DNA of 64,000 nt from NCBI GenBank assembly GCA_029213005.1, contig JARGPI010000003.1, forward strand, positions 310,001 to 374,000, given 5' to 3'. The position numbers and the translations under genes are program-made. The DNA comes from Verrucomicrobiales bacterium. Lineage in GTDB: Bacteria; Verrucomicrobiota; Verrucomicrobiia; Verrucomicrobiales; DEV007. Position 1 is the stretch's first letter; each line of letters begins with the position of its first letter. The notes under the pieces are model-generated. The model was not told where the DNA came from. It saw only the letters and a program-made list of their open reading frames with translations, and did no database searches. Shown in pieces: positions 9,019 through 16,958 of this stretch.

Positions 9019-9510
9019 ATGCCTTCCATCAAAAAAATAGCGACGTTTGTGGTTGCCTCCTTTACTCTGTTTGAGGTTGCTTCAGCCAACCCGACGGCGA
9101 TACCTGCACAGATGGCAGAGCTCTTTCCGGTGGGACGAACTTTTGAAGGGGTGAAAATTCCTTCCTATTCAGACGATGTACTCAAAACGATTTTGGAGGC
9201 AGATACGATAACCAGAGTTGACCAGACTTATCTGGACTTAACCAATTTGGTGATCAAAGTCTACAATGCGGACGGAGTGGTTGAGTCGACCGTGAAAATG
9301 AAAGAGGCTCAGTACCACATGATTACCGGGCAATTGCTCAGTAAAACTCCGGCAAGGGTCGACCATGATAAATTTGTGATGACGGGCGAAGTGATGGGAT
9401 ACGACAGCACCCGGGAAGTCAGTACGATGACGGGAAAAGTGAAAGTCGTGATCCCGAACGCCCGCGAATTCACCGGCAATTTCGGAATGGATGCTCTGGA
9501 CAGCAAATAG
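9019..9510 (+). CDS. lptC: LptC-like LPS export protein with cleavable-type signal peptide
   Basis: A 163-residue exported protein. The N-terminus (about 24 residues, ending VASANP) looks like a signal peptide with an Ala-x-Ala cleavage site rather than the uncleaved anchor of E. coli LptC. The rest is beta-rich: GVKIPSYSDDVLKTILEADTI resembles the start of the LptC beta-jellyroll, and VVESTVKMKEAQYHM resembles its repeating strands. Identification rests mainly on position between kdsA and the lptA/lptB genes and on fold pattern, so it is an inference. It would pass LPS from the transporter to LptA. Confidence 0.65.
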   Translation: MPSIKKIATFVVASFTLFEVASANPTAIPAQMAELFPVGRTFEGVKIPSYSDDVLKTILEADTITRVDQTYLDLTNLVIKVYNADGVVESTVKMKEAQYHMITGQLLSKTPARVDHDKFVMTGEVMGYDSTREVSTMTGKVKVVIPNAREFTGNFGMDALDSK

Positions 9511-9542
9511 TCCAAAAAACTACCTTACCAACTCAACCAACC

Positions 9543-10796
9543 ATGAAAACTACCTACCTCATTGCAACTGTCGGGAGTCTGCTCCTCTCCGGTATTGCGT
9601 TTACCCAGGACGAAGGGAATTCCGCCTACCGCGATATTCTCGAAAACCGGGAGACGCAGGAAATGCTGAGAACCCTGAAAAATGATCCGGAAAATGTAGT
9701 TCGGGCGGCTCAGGAAAACCCGGATGATATCGTCCGAAACGTAACCGCGATTTTTGCGGAACAACAAAAGAAGGCAACGGATGGGGGCGAAGCACCGGCT
9801 GTGCGCGCCACCCGAAATGCGAAATCTCAGACCGAAAAAGCGATTTCCAACCTGAAGGGGATGATCGCGACTCCCACTTCCGACAATTCTCAGGCCTTAC
9901 CGGTGCCGAGTGGAGATATCATGAAAAATTTCGATACTTCGAAGATTGACAAGTTGAAGTCGGCTGCTGAAGAAGTGATGCCCTCAATATCGGAAATGAT
10001 TCCGGATAAAAAAGCCGGTGCTCCGAAAATTACCGGAGTTCCATCCATGCCGGAAATCAAAGCGACCCAGCGTCCAACTCCGAAAATTAATGCAGCGGGT
10101 CTCCGTCCCAGTTCGCCGTTGAACGTTTCAAGCCGTGAAGCCCCTCCGGCACCGGTTCGGAGCATGGAACCAACCGTTCCTCAGATTCCCGACACCCCTG
10201 AACTCTACGCTTCTGCGGTTCCGCCACCTCAGCCTCTTGCCCGTCGTTATCCGAAACCGGAGAAATTTCAGCCGGCTCTCGCCGCTAAAAAGGCGGGGAA
10301 CTCGCCGAAGCCGGAAAGTGACACCATGGTGATCACTTCCAGCGAGTCGGAGATGGATAACAAAAATCACCTCCTCACCTTTCAAGGAGACGTGCTCGTT
10401 GAGATGGATGGCATGGAGATGACTTGCGACACACTGGTGGTCCATCTCGATGAGAAAAACGAGATGGAGAAAATCGTGGCTACGGGAGGAACCGTGGAAA
10501 TCAAAAAAATCGGCGAAGGTGGTAAGCTGCAAGTCGCTAAAGCCAAAAAAGCGGAGCATATCGCCGCGACAAACACTACGACCCTATCAGGGGGACCTCC
10601 TTACCTTCAGAATGGTGATCAATATGTGAATACCGATTCAGAAGATTCCAAAATTGTCCTCGGTGGCGATGGAAAATACAAAGTGCACAGTCCCAAAGCG
10701 ATTGGGCGCACCGTCATTGTTGTCCCGATCGGAAACAGTAAGAAGTTTACCGGTGATCTCGGGATCGATAATAAAATGAAAGGTATCGGTCAGTAA
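9543..10796 (+). CDS. lptA: LptA/OstA-domain periplasmic LPS export protein with long disordered N-terminal half
   Basis: A 417-residue exported protein with signal peptide (LIATVGSLLLSGIAFTQD). Residues 20-250 are low-complexity, rich in Pro, Ala and Lys. The OstA/LptA beta-jellyroll is at about residues 258-400: MVITSSESEMDNKNHLLTFQ, then GDVLVEMDGMEMTCDTLVVH, then VATGGTVEIKK. This matches the OstA pattern of a free-standing strand repeat (GNVxVxxxxxxxxaDxLxvy). E. coli LptA is about 185 residues, so the N-terminal half is an extra. It likely bridges the periplasm for LPS transport. The gene lies 32 bases after lptC and 42 before lptB. Confidence 0.82.
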   Translation: MKTTYLIATVGSLLLSGIAFTQDEGNSAYRDILENRETQEMLRTLKNDPENVVRAAQENPDDIVRNVTAIFAEQQKKATDGGEAPAVRATRNAKSQTEKAISNLKGMIATPTSDNSQALPVPSGDIMKNFDTSKIDKLKSAAEEVMPSISEMIPDKKAGAPKITGVPSMPEIKATQRPTPKINAAGLRPSSPLNVSSREAPPAPVRSMEPTVPQIPDTPELYASAVPPPQPLARRYPKPEKFQPALAAKKAGNSPKPESDTMVITSSESEMDNKNHLLTFQGDVLVEMDGMEMTCDTLVVHLDEKNEMEKIVATGGTVEIKKIGEGGKLQVAKAKKAEHIAATNTTTLSGGPPYLQNGDQYVNTDSEDSKIVLGGDGKYKVHSPKAIGRTVIVVPIGNSKKFTGDLGIDNKMKGIGQ

Positions 10797-10838
10797 ATCG
10801 TTTTAACGATATCGACCGTCTTTTCCAGATCTGAAAAT

Positions 10839-12239
10839 ATGAGCTATTCCGACGAAATACCGAGACCTCAGAAGAGGAATGTCCGTACCAATCCCGGCAA
10901 TGTTCAGCGGAAAGCGGATCCCCTTTTTCAGCCACCGACTCCGGTCGATCCCGATCCGGCTCCTATGCCGGATGTGAGGCCTCCGGCTCACTCACCGATT
11001 CCGGCACCCCGTCAGGCGGTTCACCCACAGCAGGCCGCTCCGACACAACAACCGCCTAGGCAGGTTGCGCCTCAGCAGCCTCCGAGACAGGTCGCTCCGC
11101 AGCAGGGAGTGGTTGGGAATCAATCCATTTCGGTGACACCGACTCAGCCCCGGCAACAGCCCTCCCCACAACCACAGCAGCCGGTTCAGCAGCCTCGCCA
11201 ACCTCAACCACAGGTTCAGCCTGATCCGAGACAAGGCAGAGTGTCTGTGTCGACCCAGTCGGCGCCTCAGCAAATCATTCAACCGCAGCCAACGCGGAAT
11301 CAGGTGTCTCAATCTCAGCCTCAGGTTCAAACGAGGCAGGCTCCGGCTGAGCCGGTTTCGAGAACGGAACCTCCGGTGGAGAAACCGAAACCCGCACCGG
11401 CCTCGACGCCTCCGGCTTCTTCTATTTCAGTCGGGAAAGAGCGCCCCAGTGCTCCGCTTGACCGGTCCAAACTGACTTTCGAGTCCGGTTCCAAAGGTGA
11501 AAAGGTTGATCCCAAAGATTTGTTGCTCAATACCGAGGGACTCGTAAAAATTTATGATGGAAGGACCGTGGTCAACGGAGTCAACATCAACGTGAAAAAG
11601 GGCGAGATCGTTGGATTGCTCGGTCCAAACGGGGCGGGGAAGACGACCAGTTTCTACATGATGGTTGGTCTCGTGCCGCCAAACGGGGGGAGAGTGACCT
11701 TCGATGGTCAGGATGTGACCAAGCTTCCAATGTACAAGCGGGCCCGGCTCGGTATGGGGTATCTGCCTCAGGAAGAATCGATTTTCAGAAAACTGACCGT
11801 CGAGGAAAACATCATGGCTGTGATGCAGACCATGAAATATTCCCGGAAGGAGAAGAAAGCGAAATGCGATGAATTGCTGGAGCGGTTCAGTATCACTCAC
11901 ATTCGGAAAAACATCGCTATGACCTGTTCCGGTGGTGAAAAACGCCGCGTTACGATCGCCCGTTCGCTGGTGCCCGATCCGAGTTTAATCATGCTGGATG
12001 AGCCATTTGGAGGCGTTGACCCGATTGCGGTTGGCGAGATTCAGGGCATCGTCAAAGACCTTCGAAAAGAGGGCCTTGCGGTTTTGATCACGGATCACAA
12101 TGCCCGGGAGACTCTCGATTTGGTTGACCGTGCCTACCTGATTTGTGAAGGACGCGTACTTCGCGAAGGACCTAAGGAATTTCTCGTCAACGACCCTGTG
12201 AGCCGTGAGCTTTATCTCGGTGAGCGATTCTCGATGTAG
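10839..12239 (+). CDS. lptB: LPS export ABC transporter ATPase LptB with Pro/Gln-rich N-terminal extension
   Basis: A 466-residue protein. Residues 1-227 are almost entirely Pro, Gln, Ala and Arg. The ATPase begins near residue 230 (LNTEGLVKIYDGRTVVNGVN), with Walker A GPNGAGKTT at 262-270, Q-loop GYLPQEESIFRKL, signature CSGGEKRR at 363-370, Walker B LIMLDEPF and switch His in ITDHN. The ATPase part aligns in length with a normal 240-residue LptB and has its DEPFGGVDPIAV and ITDHNxRETL features. The extension is in frame from an ATG at 10839 without a stop; an internal start nearer the ATPase cannot be excluded. LptF/LptG genes are not in the window. Confidence 0.9.
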   Translation: MSYSDEIPRPQKRNVRTNPGNVQRKADPLFQPPTPVDPDPAPMPDVRPPAHSPIPAPRQAVHPQQAAPTQQPPRQVAPQQPPRQVAPQQGVVGNQSISVTPTQPRQQPSPQPQQPVQQPRQPQPQVQPDPRQGRVSVSTQSAPQQIIQPQPTRNQVSQSQPQVQTRQAPAEPVSRTEPPVEKPKPAPASTPPASSISVGKERPSAPLDRSKLTFESGSKGEKVDPKDLLLNTEGLVKIYDGRTVVNGVNINVKKGEIVGLLGPNGAGKTTSFYMMVGLVPPNGGRVTFDGQDVTKLPMYKRARLGMGYLPQEESIFRKLTVEENIMAVMQTMKYSRKEKKAKCDELLERFSITHIRKNIAMTCSGGEKRRVTIARSLVPDPSLIMLDEPFGGVDPIAVGEIQGIVKDLRKEGLAVLITDHNARETLDLVDRAYLICEGRVLREGPKEFLVNDPVSRELYLGERFSM

Positions 12240-12246
12240 ACCGGAA

Positions 12247-13050
12247 TCAAACCATCTGGGGAACACATTTCTCGAGCAAATCGACGAGCACAGCGGCAGC
12301 ATTGGCACCGACCTCCATCACTTCGTCGTGGGAAAGTGGCACGCCCGACAGCCCGGCTCCGTAATTGGTGAGGCAGGACATCGCTACTACCTCCATTCCG
12401 AGTGCGCGGGCCTGGATCGCTTCCGGCACGGTTGACATCCCGACCGCATCCGCCCCGAGAGTGCGCAGCATTTTCACCTCCGCCGGGGTTTCGTATTCCG
12501 GACCGTTCATCCAGGTGTAAACGCCCTCGACCGGTGCGATCATGCCCAGTTCGTGGGCCATTTCCACGATCAGACATCGCAGTGGCTTGGAATAAACTTC
12601 GCTTTGATCAATGAACGTGGCGGAGCCGGTTAGCGGGGAGAGGCCGGTCATATTGATGTGATCACAGAGCAGCATCCATCGTCCCGGTTTGAAATTGGCG
12701 TTCACAATTCCGGCTGCGTTGGTCAAAACAACCACTTCGACTCCCATCTGGTCAAAGAGCCGAACCAGCGAGGCCGCCTCTTTAGCTGTCCACCCCTCAT
12801 AGCAATGAACCCGCCCTTTAGCGACGACGACTTCAACCCCGCCGATTTTGCCACAATGCAGGGTCCCTTCATGCCCGGGCACTTTGCTAACCGGCAGCCC
12901 ATCGATTTTACTGTAGGACACCGATCCTGTCGATTTCAGTCGGTCGACAAAAGGTCCGAGGCCCGATCCCAGAATCAAACCGACCTTTGGTTTTGCACCC
13001 GAGATTGATTTGGGTAGTGAAAATTCATCGGTAGAGCTTGACTTCGGCAT
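12247..13050 (-). CDS. Purine nucleoside phosphorylase
   Basis: A 267-residue trimeric-type (NP-II) phosphorylase. Phosphate-binding GSG lies at 28-30, His60 in PGHEG, GRVHCYEGW at 79-87, GPEYETPAEV with the purine-site Glu185, MSTVPEAI, and Asn229 in CLTNYGAG. Asn at that position is typical of guanosine/inosine-specific enzymes. It converts purine nucleosides plus phosphate to base and (deoxy)ribose-1-phosphate for salvage. It converges with lptB, the stops being 7 bases apart, and diverges from the SMUG1 gene with about 60 bases between starts. Confidence 0.95.
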   Translation of the reverse strand: MPKSSSTDEFSLPKSISGAKPKVGLILGSGLGPFVDRLKSTGSVSYSKIDGLPVSKVPGHEGTLHCGKIGGVEVVVAKGRVHCYEGWTAKEAASLVRLFDQMGVEVVVLTNAAGIVNANFKPGRWMLLCDHINMTGLSPLTGSATFIDQSEVYSKPLRCLIVEMAHELGMIAPVEGVYTWMNGPEYETPAEVKMLRTLGADAVGMSTVPEAIQARALGMEVVAMSCLTNYGAGLSGVPLSHDEVMEVGANAAAVLVDLLEKCVPQMV

Positions 13051-13109
13051 GGTTAAGAGGTCTAAAACAATTCGCTCCGCAACACAATTAATTTATCAGA
13101 GAAGTGTTC

Positions 13110-13832
13110 ATGTCCGTCGTCGAAAACATTACGAAAGCAACCGATCAGGTCTGCAGGCAATTGAAGAAACTCAAGTTCTCAGAACCTGTTACGCATACCT
13201 ACAACCCTCTGGTCTACGCCAGAAAGCCACATCAGGTCTATGTGGACCGTTTTGCGAATACGGAGAAGCGGGTCGTGATGATGGGGATGAACCCCGGTCC
13301 GTGGGGGATGGCTCAAACCGGAATTCCTTTTGGTGAGATCCCGGCGATTCGCGACTGGATGGGAATCAATGAACCGGTTGAAAAGCCGCAGCATGAGCAT
13401 CCGAAGCGACCTATCGAAGGGTTTGCCTGCGAGAAGTCCGAAGTCAGCGGCCGGAGATTGTGGGGCTTGTTCTCCGATCAATACCCCGATCCTGAAGCGT
13501 TTTTTGCCAGCCATTACGTCGTTAATTATTGCCCGCTGGTCTGGATGGAAGAAAGCGGGAGAAACCGGACGCCCGACAAAATATCGTCTGCGGAGATGAA
13601 ACCCGTTTATGAGGCCTGCGATCGATATGTCGCGGCGCACTTACTGGCGTTTAAGCCTGAATTTGTAGTTGGAGTTGGTGCCTTTGCCGAAACGGCTCTG
13701 AAGCGCATTTGCAAAGAAGTCGGTATCAGCCCTAAAATAGGCAGAATTCTTCATCCCAGTCCCGCCAGCCCTGCCGCGAATCGCGATTGGGCCGGAACCG
13801 CAGCGCGGCAACTCAAAGAAATCGGAATCTAA
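13110..13832 (+). CDS. SMUG1-type single-strand-selective uracil-DNA glycosylase
   Basis: A 240-residue member of UDG family 3. Motif 1 is GMNPGPWGMAQTGIPFG at residues 59-75 with the catalytic-site Asn61. VVNYCPLVW near 137-145 supplies the uracil-recognition Asn, and HPSPASPAANRDW starting at His215 is motif 2. These match vertebrate and the few bacterial SMUG1 proteins. It removes uracil and oxidised uracils such as hydroxymethyluracil from DNA, starting base excision repair. ATG at 13110 is preferred over the upstream GTG because a GAGAAG stretch precedes it at suitable distance. The SGNH hydrolase gene follows 13 bases after the stop. Confidence 0.9.
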   Translation: MSVVENITKATDQVCRQLKKLKFSEPVTHTYNPLVYARKPHQVYVDRFANTEKRVVMMGMNPGPWGMAQTGIPFGEIPAIRDWMGINEPVEKPQHEHPKRPIEGFACEKSEVSGRRLWGLFSDQYPDPEAFFASHYVVNYCPLVWMEESGRNRTPDKISSAEMKPVYEACDRYVAAHLLAFKPEFVVGVGAFAETALKRICKEVGISPKIGRILHPSPASPAANRDWAGTAARQLKEIGI

Positions 13833-13845
13833 AAAATACACCGTT

Positions 13846-15048
13846 ATGCTCTCAATTATTTCAAACCGTATGTTTTGTTTCATCGCGATATTGGTCCTCT
13901 CTGGCGGATCCGGCGCGGCTCAGGAAGTGGCGTCTCACGCGATTCCGGTCGATTCACCGGCGTTCACTTTTTCACCGGGGAACTGGTCGGGTGACGACGG
14001 TCGATCGGGATCAGTATTTCGCCAGACCTGGAATCCGGGAGCGTATTTCCGGGTTACCTGGGAATCTGAGACGGAGCAGGAATTGACTCTGCTGCTAGAT
14101 ACTTCGACTCACGGCGAACCATTTGGTTCTCCAAGACTGGCATATTCGCTCGATGGCGTCTGGCAGGGAAATGTAGCCTGCGCGGAAGAAATACCACTAC
14201 AGGGTGCCCGTCCCTCGGGTAAACATGAACTCGTCGTTTTTCTGAAAAGTTCACAACAGAGAAACCGGTGGGGATCCGCCGGGGAAAGCGGGAGAAACGT
14301 GCTTCGGGTCAAAGGTCTGAAAATCGGCAAAGCAGAGGTGAAACCACTGACTGGAAATGGGGGCAAAAAGTGGGCACTGATTGTGGGGGATAGTATTACC
14401 GAAGGGATCGGGGCTAATGAGATGGAGTGCTACTCCCACTTCGTGGGCGAGGCATTGCGGACCCGGGGATATGAATATTGTATCAGTGCCTGCGGATGGA
14501 GCGGTTGGTTGAATAAAGGTGATAACCCTCCCGGTGATGTTCCCGGATACTATGTCGTTAAAAATTCGGTCGACGGTCGCGGCGGTGAATATATTGATTC
14601 GGAAAGCCGTTGGAATAAAATCGATGCCAATCATTCCCTGCTCGATGCAAACGGCCGGATCAGTGGCTATGGCGGAGTGGAGCAGGAGCCATCGATGATA
14701 TTGATCAACTACGGAACCAACGATTCTTTACACAAACAGAATCCGGGCGACGTCAGAGCCAGCATGAAGCAGGGCTTGCTCGCGCTTCGCAATGCTGCGC
14801 CGGATGCTTACCTGTTTGTGTTGATTCCTTTCGGTCAATTTCAGGCAGAAGAACTATACGAAGCGGTGGAGACTTTTAAGCAGGCTCGTCCCGACGATGG
14901 ACGTATCAAAGTGATTGATCTCGGTGCTGGCGTCAAACGGGCCCTCGGCGTTAAAAACGGCTACTGGGGTGGGTTACATCCTAATCCACGGGCCCACGCC
15001 ACCTTTGCCACGAAAATTATTCCTCAGATTCTAGAGGTCATCGAATAG
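13846..15048 (+). CDS. Secreted SGNH/GDSL-family hydrolase
   Basis: A 400-residue exported esterase-like protein with signal peptide (MFCFIAILVLSGGSGAAQ). Residues 25-165 are a beta-rich N-terminal domain. The SGNH domain follows: block I VGDSITEGIG with catalytic Ser near 182, block III-like GTNDS near 291, and block V GLHPNPRAH near 377 supplying Asp/His-type residues (here His). Such proteins often remove acetyl groups from polysaccharides. It begins a run of carbohydrate-related genes and is directly followed (GTG start 14 bases on) by the DUF3472 protein. The substrate is unknown. Confidence 0.85.
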   Translation: MLSIISNRMFCFIAILVLSGGSGAAQEVASHAIPVDSPAFTFSPGNWSGDDGRSGSVFRQTWNPGAYFRVTWESETEQELTLLLDTSTHGEPFGSPRLAYSLDGVWQGNVACAEEIPLQGARPSGKHELVVFLKSSQQRNRWGSAGESGRNVLRVKGLKIGKAEVKPLTGNGGKKWALIVGDSITEGIGANEMECYSHFVGEALRTRGYEYCISACGWSGWLNKGDNPPGDVPGYYVVKNSVDGRGGEYIDSESRWNKIDANHSLLDANGRISGYGGVEQEPSMILINYGTNDSLHKQNPGDVRASMKQGLLALRNAAPDAYLFVLIPFGQFQAEELYEAVETFKQARPDDGRIKVIDLGAGVKRALGVKNGYWGGLHPNPRAHATFATKIIPQILEVIE

Positions 15049-15061
15049 AGGAAAAGAGTTC

Positions 15062-16894
15062 GTGACGGCGCAGCCGCGGTCCCGGTATAGTGACAATACT
15101 ATGGTATCGGGAAAAAGGTTTCGCGTAGGCGTCGGAGTTTGTCTGCTTTTTGCGCTGGCGGGGTGGAGTCAGTTGGTTACAGCTGACGCGCCCGATGGAT
15201 TCGGACAGTTGAAAAATTCGCCGGTGTTGATTCCGGGCGGGATAGATGAAGCGGGTCGAAAGTACTCCTATCTCGGACAGGCTGCCGAAAAGCAAAAAAT
15301 TATCCTAACCGCCAGTAATGGATTCTTTAGTAACGGGGTATTCCGGGCCGGTGGATTATCGAAGTTACCGAAGATTGGGGATGAGGATTTGATTCAGCCA
15401 AATTTTGAATACCTGGAATGGAAGAAAAAAGAAGGCACCACCCGGTGGTATATTCTAGTGAAGAAACCGGGCGCAATTCGTTTTGACGTTTATCTCGAAA
15501 CTGATGTGACGGGATCGGAAATTGAATTGAGCTTCGCCGGGCAAACCCGAACGGTTTCGACTTCCGCCTCGAACGGCAAAGTGCCCCAGGCGTGGAATGC
15601 GACTTTCCATATTACCGAGCCGGGTGAGTATCGCTTCGAACTTGGTTCGAAAGAAGAAAGCGCGGCTCAGGTCGGGCGGCTATATCGGATTGACGCCTAT
15701 GGTCCGGCATTAGATGAGGCTCAACTCTTGCGGGTTCGTTGGCGACCCCTTGCGGTCCACGGCCGATACGCCACTAAGGAGGTAGAGAAACCTCACCTGC
15801 TGGTATTCACGACGCAAAGCACAGAGCCTGCCACCAGTTACTCCCCGATTACCACTCCGTTCGGATATTACGGCTGTACTTTCGGTAGTGATCGCCGGAG
15901 CGGGACCGGGTTTAACTTTTCGATGTGGGGCGCCTCTGAGGCTAAATCCAAACTGGAGACTATGCCGCACCTTCTCGGCGTCGGGTCTCCTCAGGGCGAG
16001 TTCAGTGGGTTCGGCCACGAGGGCTCGGGTGTGAAGCCGCGCGGCTGGGATCCCATGCCGGATCGCCCGGAACTGGTTGTCCAGGCACTGCGGGTTGAGA
16101 ACGGGGATGAGTATGACACCTACTACGGTTACTACTATGATCACCCCGCAAACTCATGGAGGTTCTTCGCCGCAGGGAACAAGTGGCATGGTGGTAAACC
16201 TAAAGAGTCCCTCGCGCTGGGCTCTTTTTGCGAAGTCCCCGGACCTCCTCAAATTCAACGGAGTGGAGATGTCTATCGGGAGGTTCGTCGTCGTGGCTGG
16301 GTGTGGAATGACCGGGGGCAATGGGCGCCGGTTGAAACCTATCTGGGTGGACCCGGACGACGCGAGGGGGATACCCCGATGAATAAGCGGTGGTATACTA
16401 CGAAAAATGGGGAGTACGCGATGGGGTGTGGGGGAATCAGACTCTATACTCATGATTCGGAATCGATCACCCCGGAAACTGATATTCGGCTGCCTTATTT
16501 CTTGAGCTCTCCAACTATCGAAAAGGTATTTGAATTACCGGTCCAATTTGGAAGGTTTGCCGCAACAAAAATCGAACCGAATCGAGTCAATCTCGCATTC
16601 GAAATCGCCTCTGATGAAGCTATCCAGGATGGTCAGATCTACTACGGAACCCTGGATGCGTTAACCTTTGCCCCTCGGACGCTGCACGGGACCGAAAAGA
16701 AGTCGGAGCTAAGCCAGGCGATCAACTCGAAGAGTTGGCAGCACTCAGTAGAGATATCTAATTTGAAATCAGGCGTCAATCGAGTCTCGATTGAGGGACT
16801 TAAACCCAAAACGACCTACTACTACCGTATCCTGATAAAGAATCAGGTTAGCCGGATTTGGAGTCCCGAAACGCTGAGCTTCACGACTTCCTGA
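15062..16894 (+). CDS. Exported DUF5077/DUF3472 protein with C-terminal fibronectin-III-like domain
   Basis: A 610-residue exported protein. Residues 100-220 look like DUF5077 (WYILVKKPGAIRFDVYL). DUF3472 follows at about 235-430 with YYGCTFGSDRR and a Tyr-rich YYGYYYDHPANSWRFFA motif. The C-terminal 110 residues end in TTYYYRILIKNQVSRIWSPE, typical of a fibronectin-III or purple-phosphatase-N-like domain. The GTG at 15062 follows GAGGAAA by about 9 bases; an ATG at 15101 (MVSGKRFRVG) just before the hydrophobic core is an alternative start. DUF3472 proteins have no known activity but often sit in glycan-use loci, as here. Confidence 0.78.
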   Translation: MTAQPRSRYSDNTMVSGKRFRVGVGVCLLFALAGWSQLVTADAPDGFGQLKNSPVLIPGGIDEAGRKYSYLGQAAEKQKIILTASNGFFSNGVFRAGGLSKLPKIGDEDLIQPNFEYLEWKKKEGTTRWYILVKKPGAIRFDVYLETDVTGSEIELSFAGQTRTVSTSASNGKVPQAWNATFHITEPGEYRFELGSKEESAAQVGRLYRIDAYGPALDEAQLLRVRWRPLAVHGRYATKEVEKPHLLVFTTQSTEPATSYSPITTPFGYYGCTFGSDRRSGTGFNFSMWGASEAKSKLETMPHLLGVGSPQGEFSGFGHEGSGVKPRGWDPMPDRPELVVQALRVENGDEYDTYYGYYYDHPANSWRFFAAGNKWHGGKPKESLALGSFCEVPGPPQIQRSGDVYREVRRRGWVWNDRGQWAPVETYLGGPGRREGDTPMNKRWYTTKNGEYAMGCGGIRLYTHDSESITPETDIRLPYFLSSPTIEKVFELPVQFGRFAATKIEPNRVNLAFEIASDEAIQDGQIYYGTLDALTFAPRTLHGTEKKSELSQAINSKSWQHSVEISNLKSGVNRVSIEGLKPKTTYYYRILIKNQVSRIWSPETLSFTTS

Positions 16895-16912
16895 AACTCG
16901 AAATTTCGGGAT

Positions 16913-16947
16913 TGTACCCTGTACAGTCCAAAGTTGTACAGGGTACA
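16913..16947. repeat. Palindromic repeat locus 1 (two 13-bp units in opposite central orientation)
   Basis: TGTACCCTGTACA at 16913-16925 and TGTACAGGGTACA at 16935-16947, 22 bases apart start to start. Each unit is a TGTAC-N3-GTACA palindrome. The central triplets are CCT and AGG, so the pair can also fold as one long hairpin with a 9-base loop. It lies between convergent genes, 18 bases after the DUF3472 stop. Confidence 0.9.
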
Positions 16948-16958
16948 GTCGCCTTCCG

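Noticed and set aside
10992..11330. Minus-strand Arg/Leu-rich frame
   Set aside because: It is the complement of the Pro/Gln-rich LptB extension; the composition follows from that bias.
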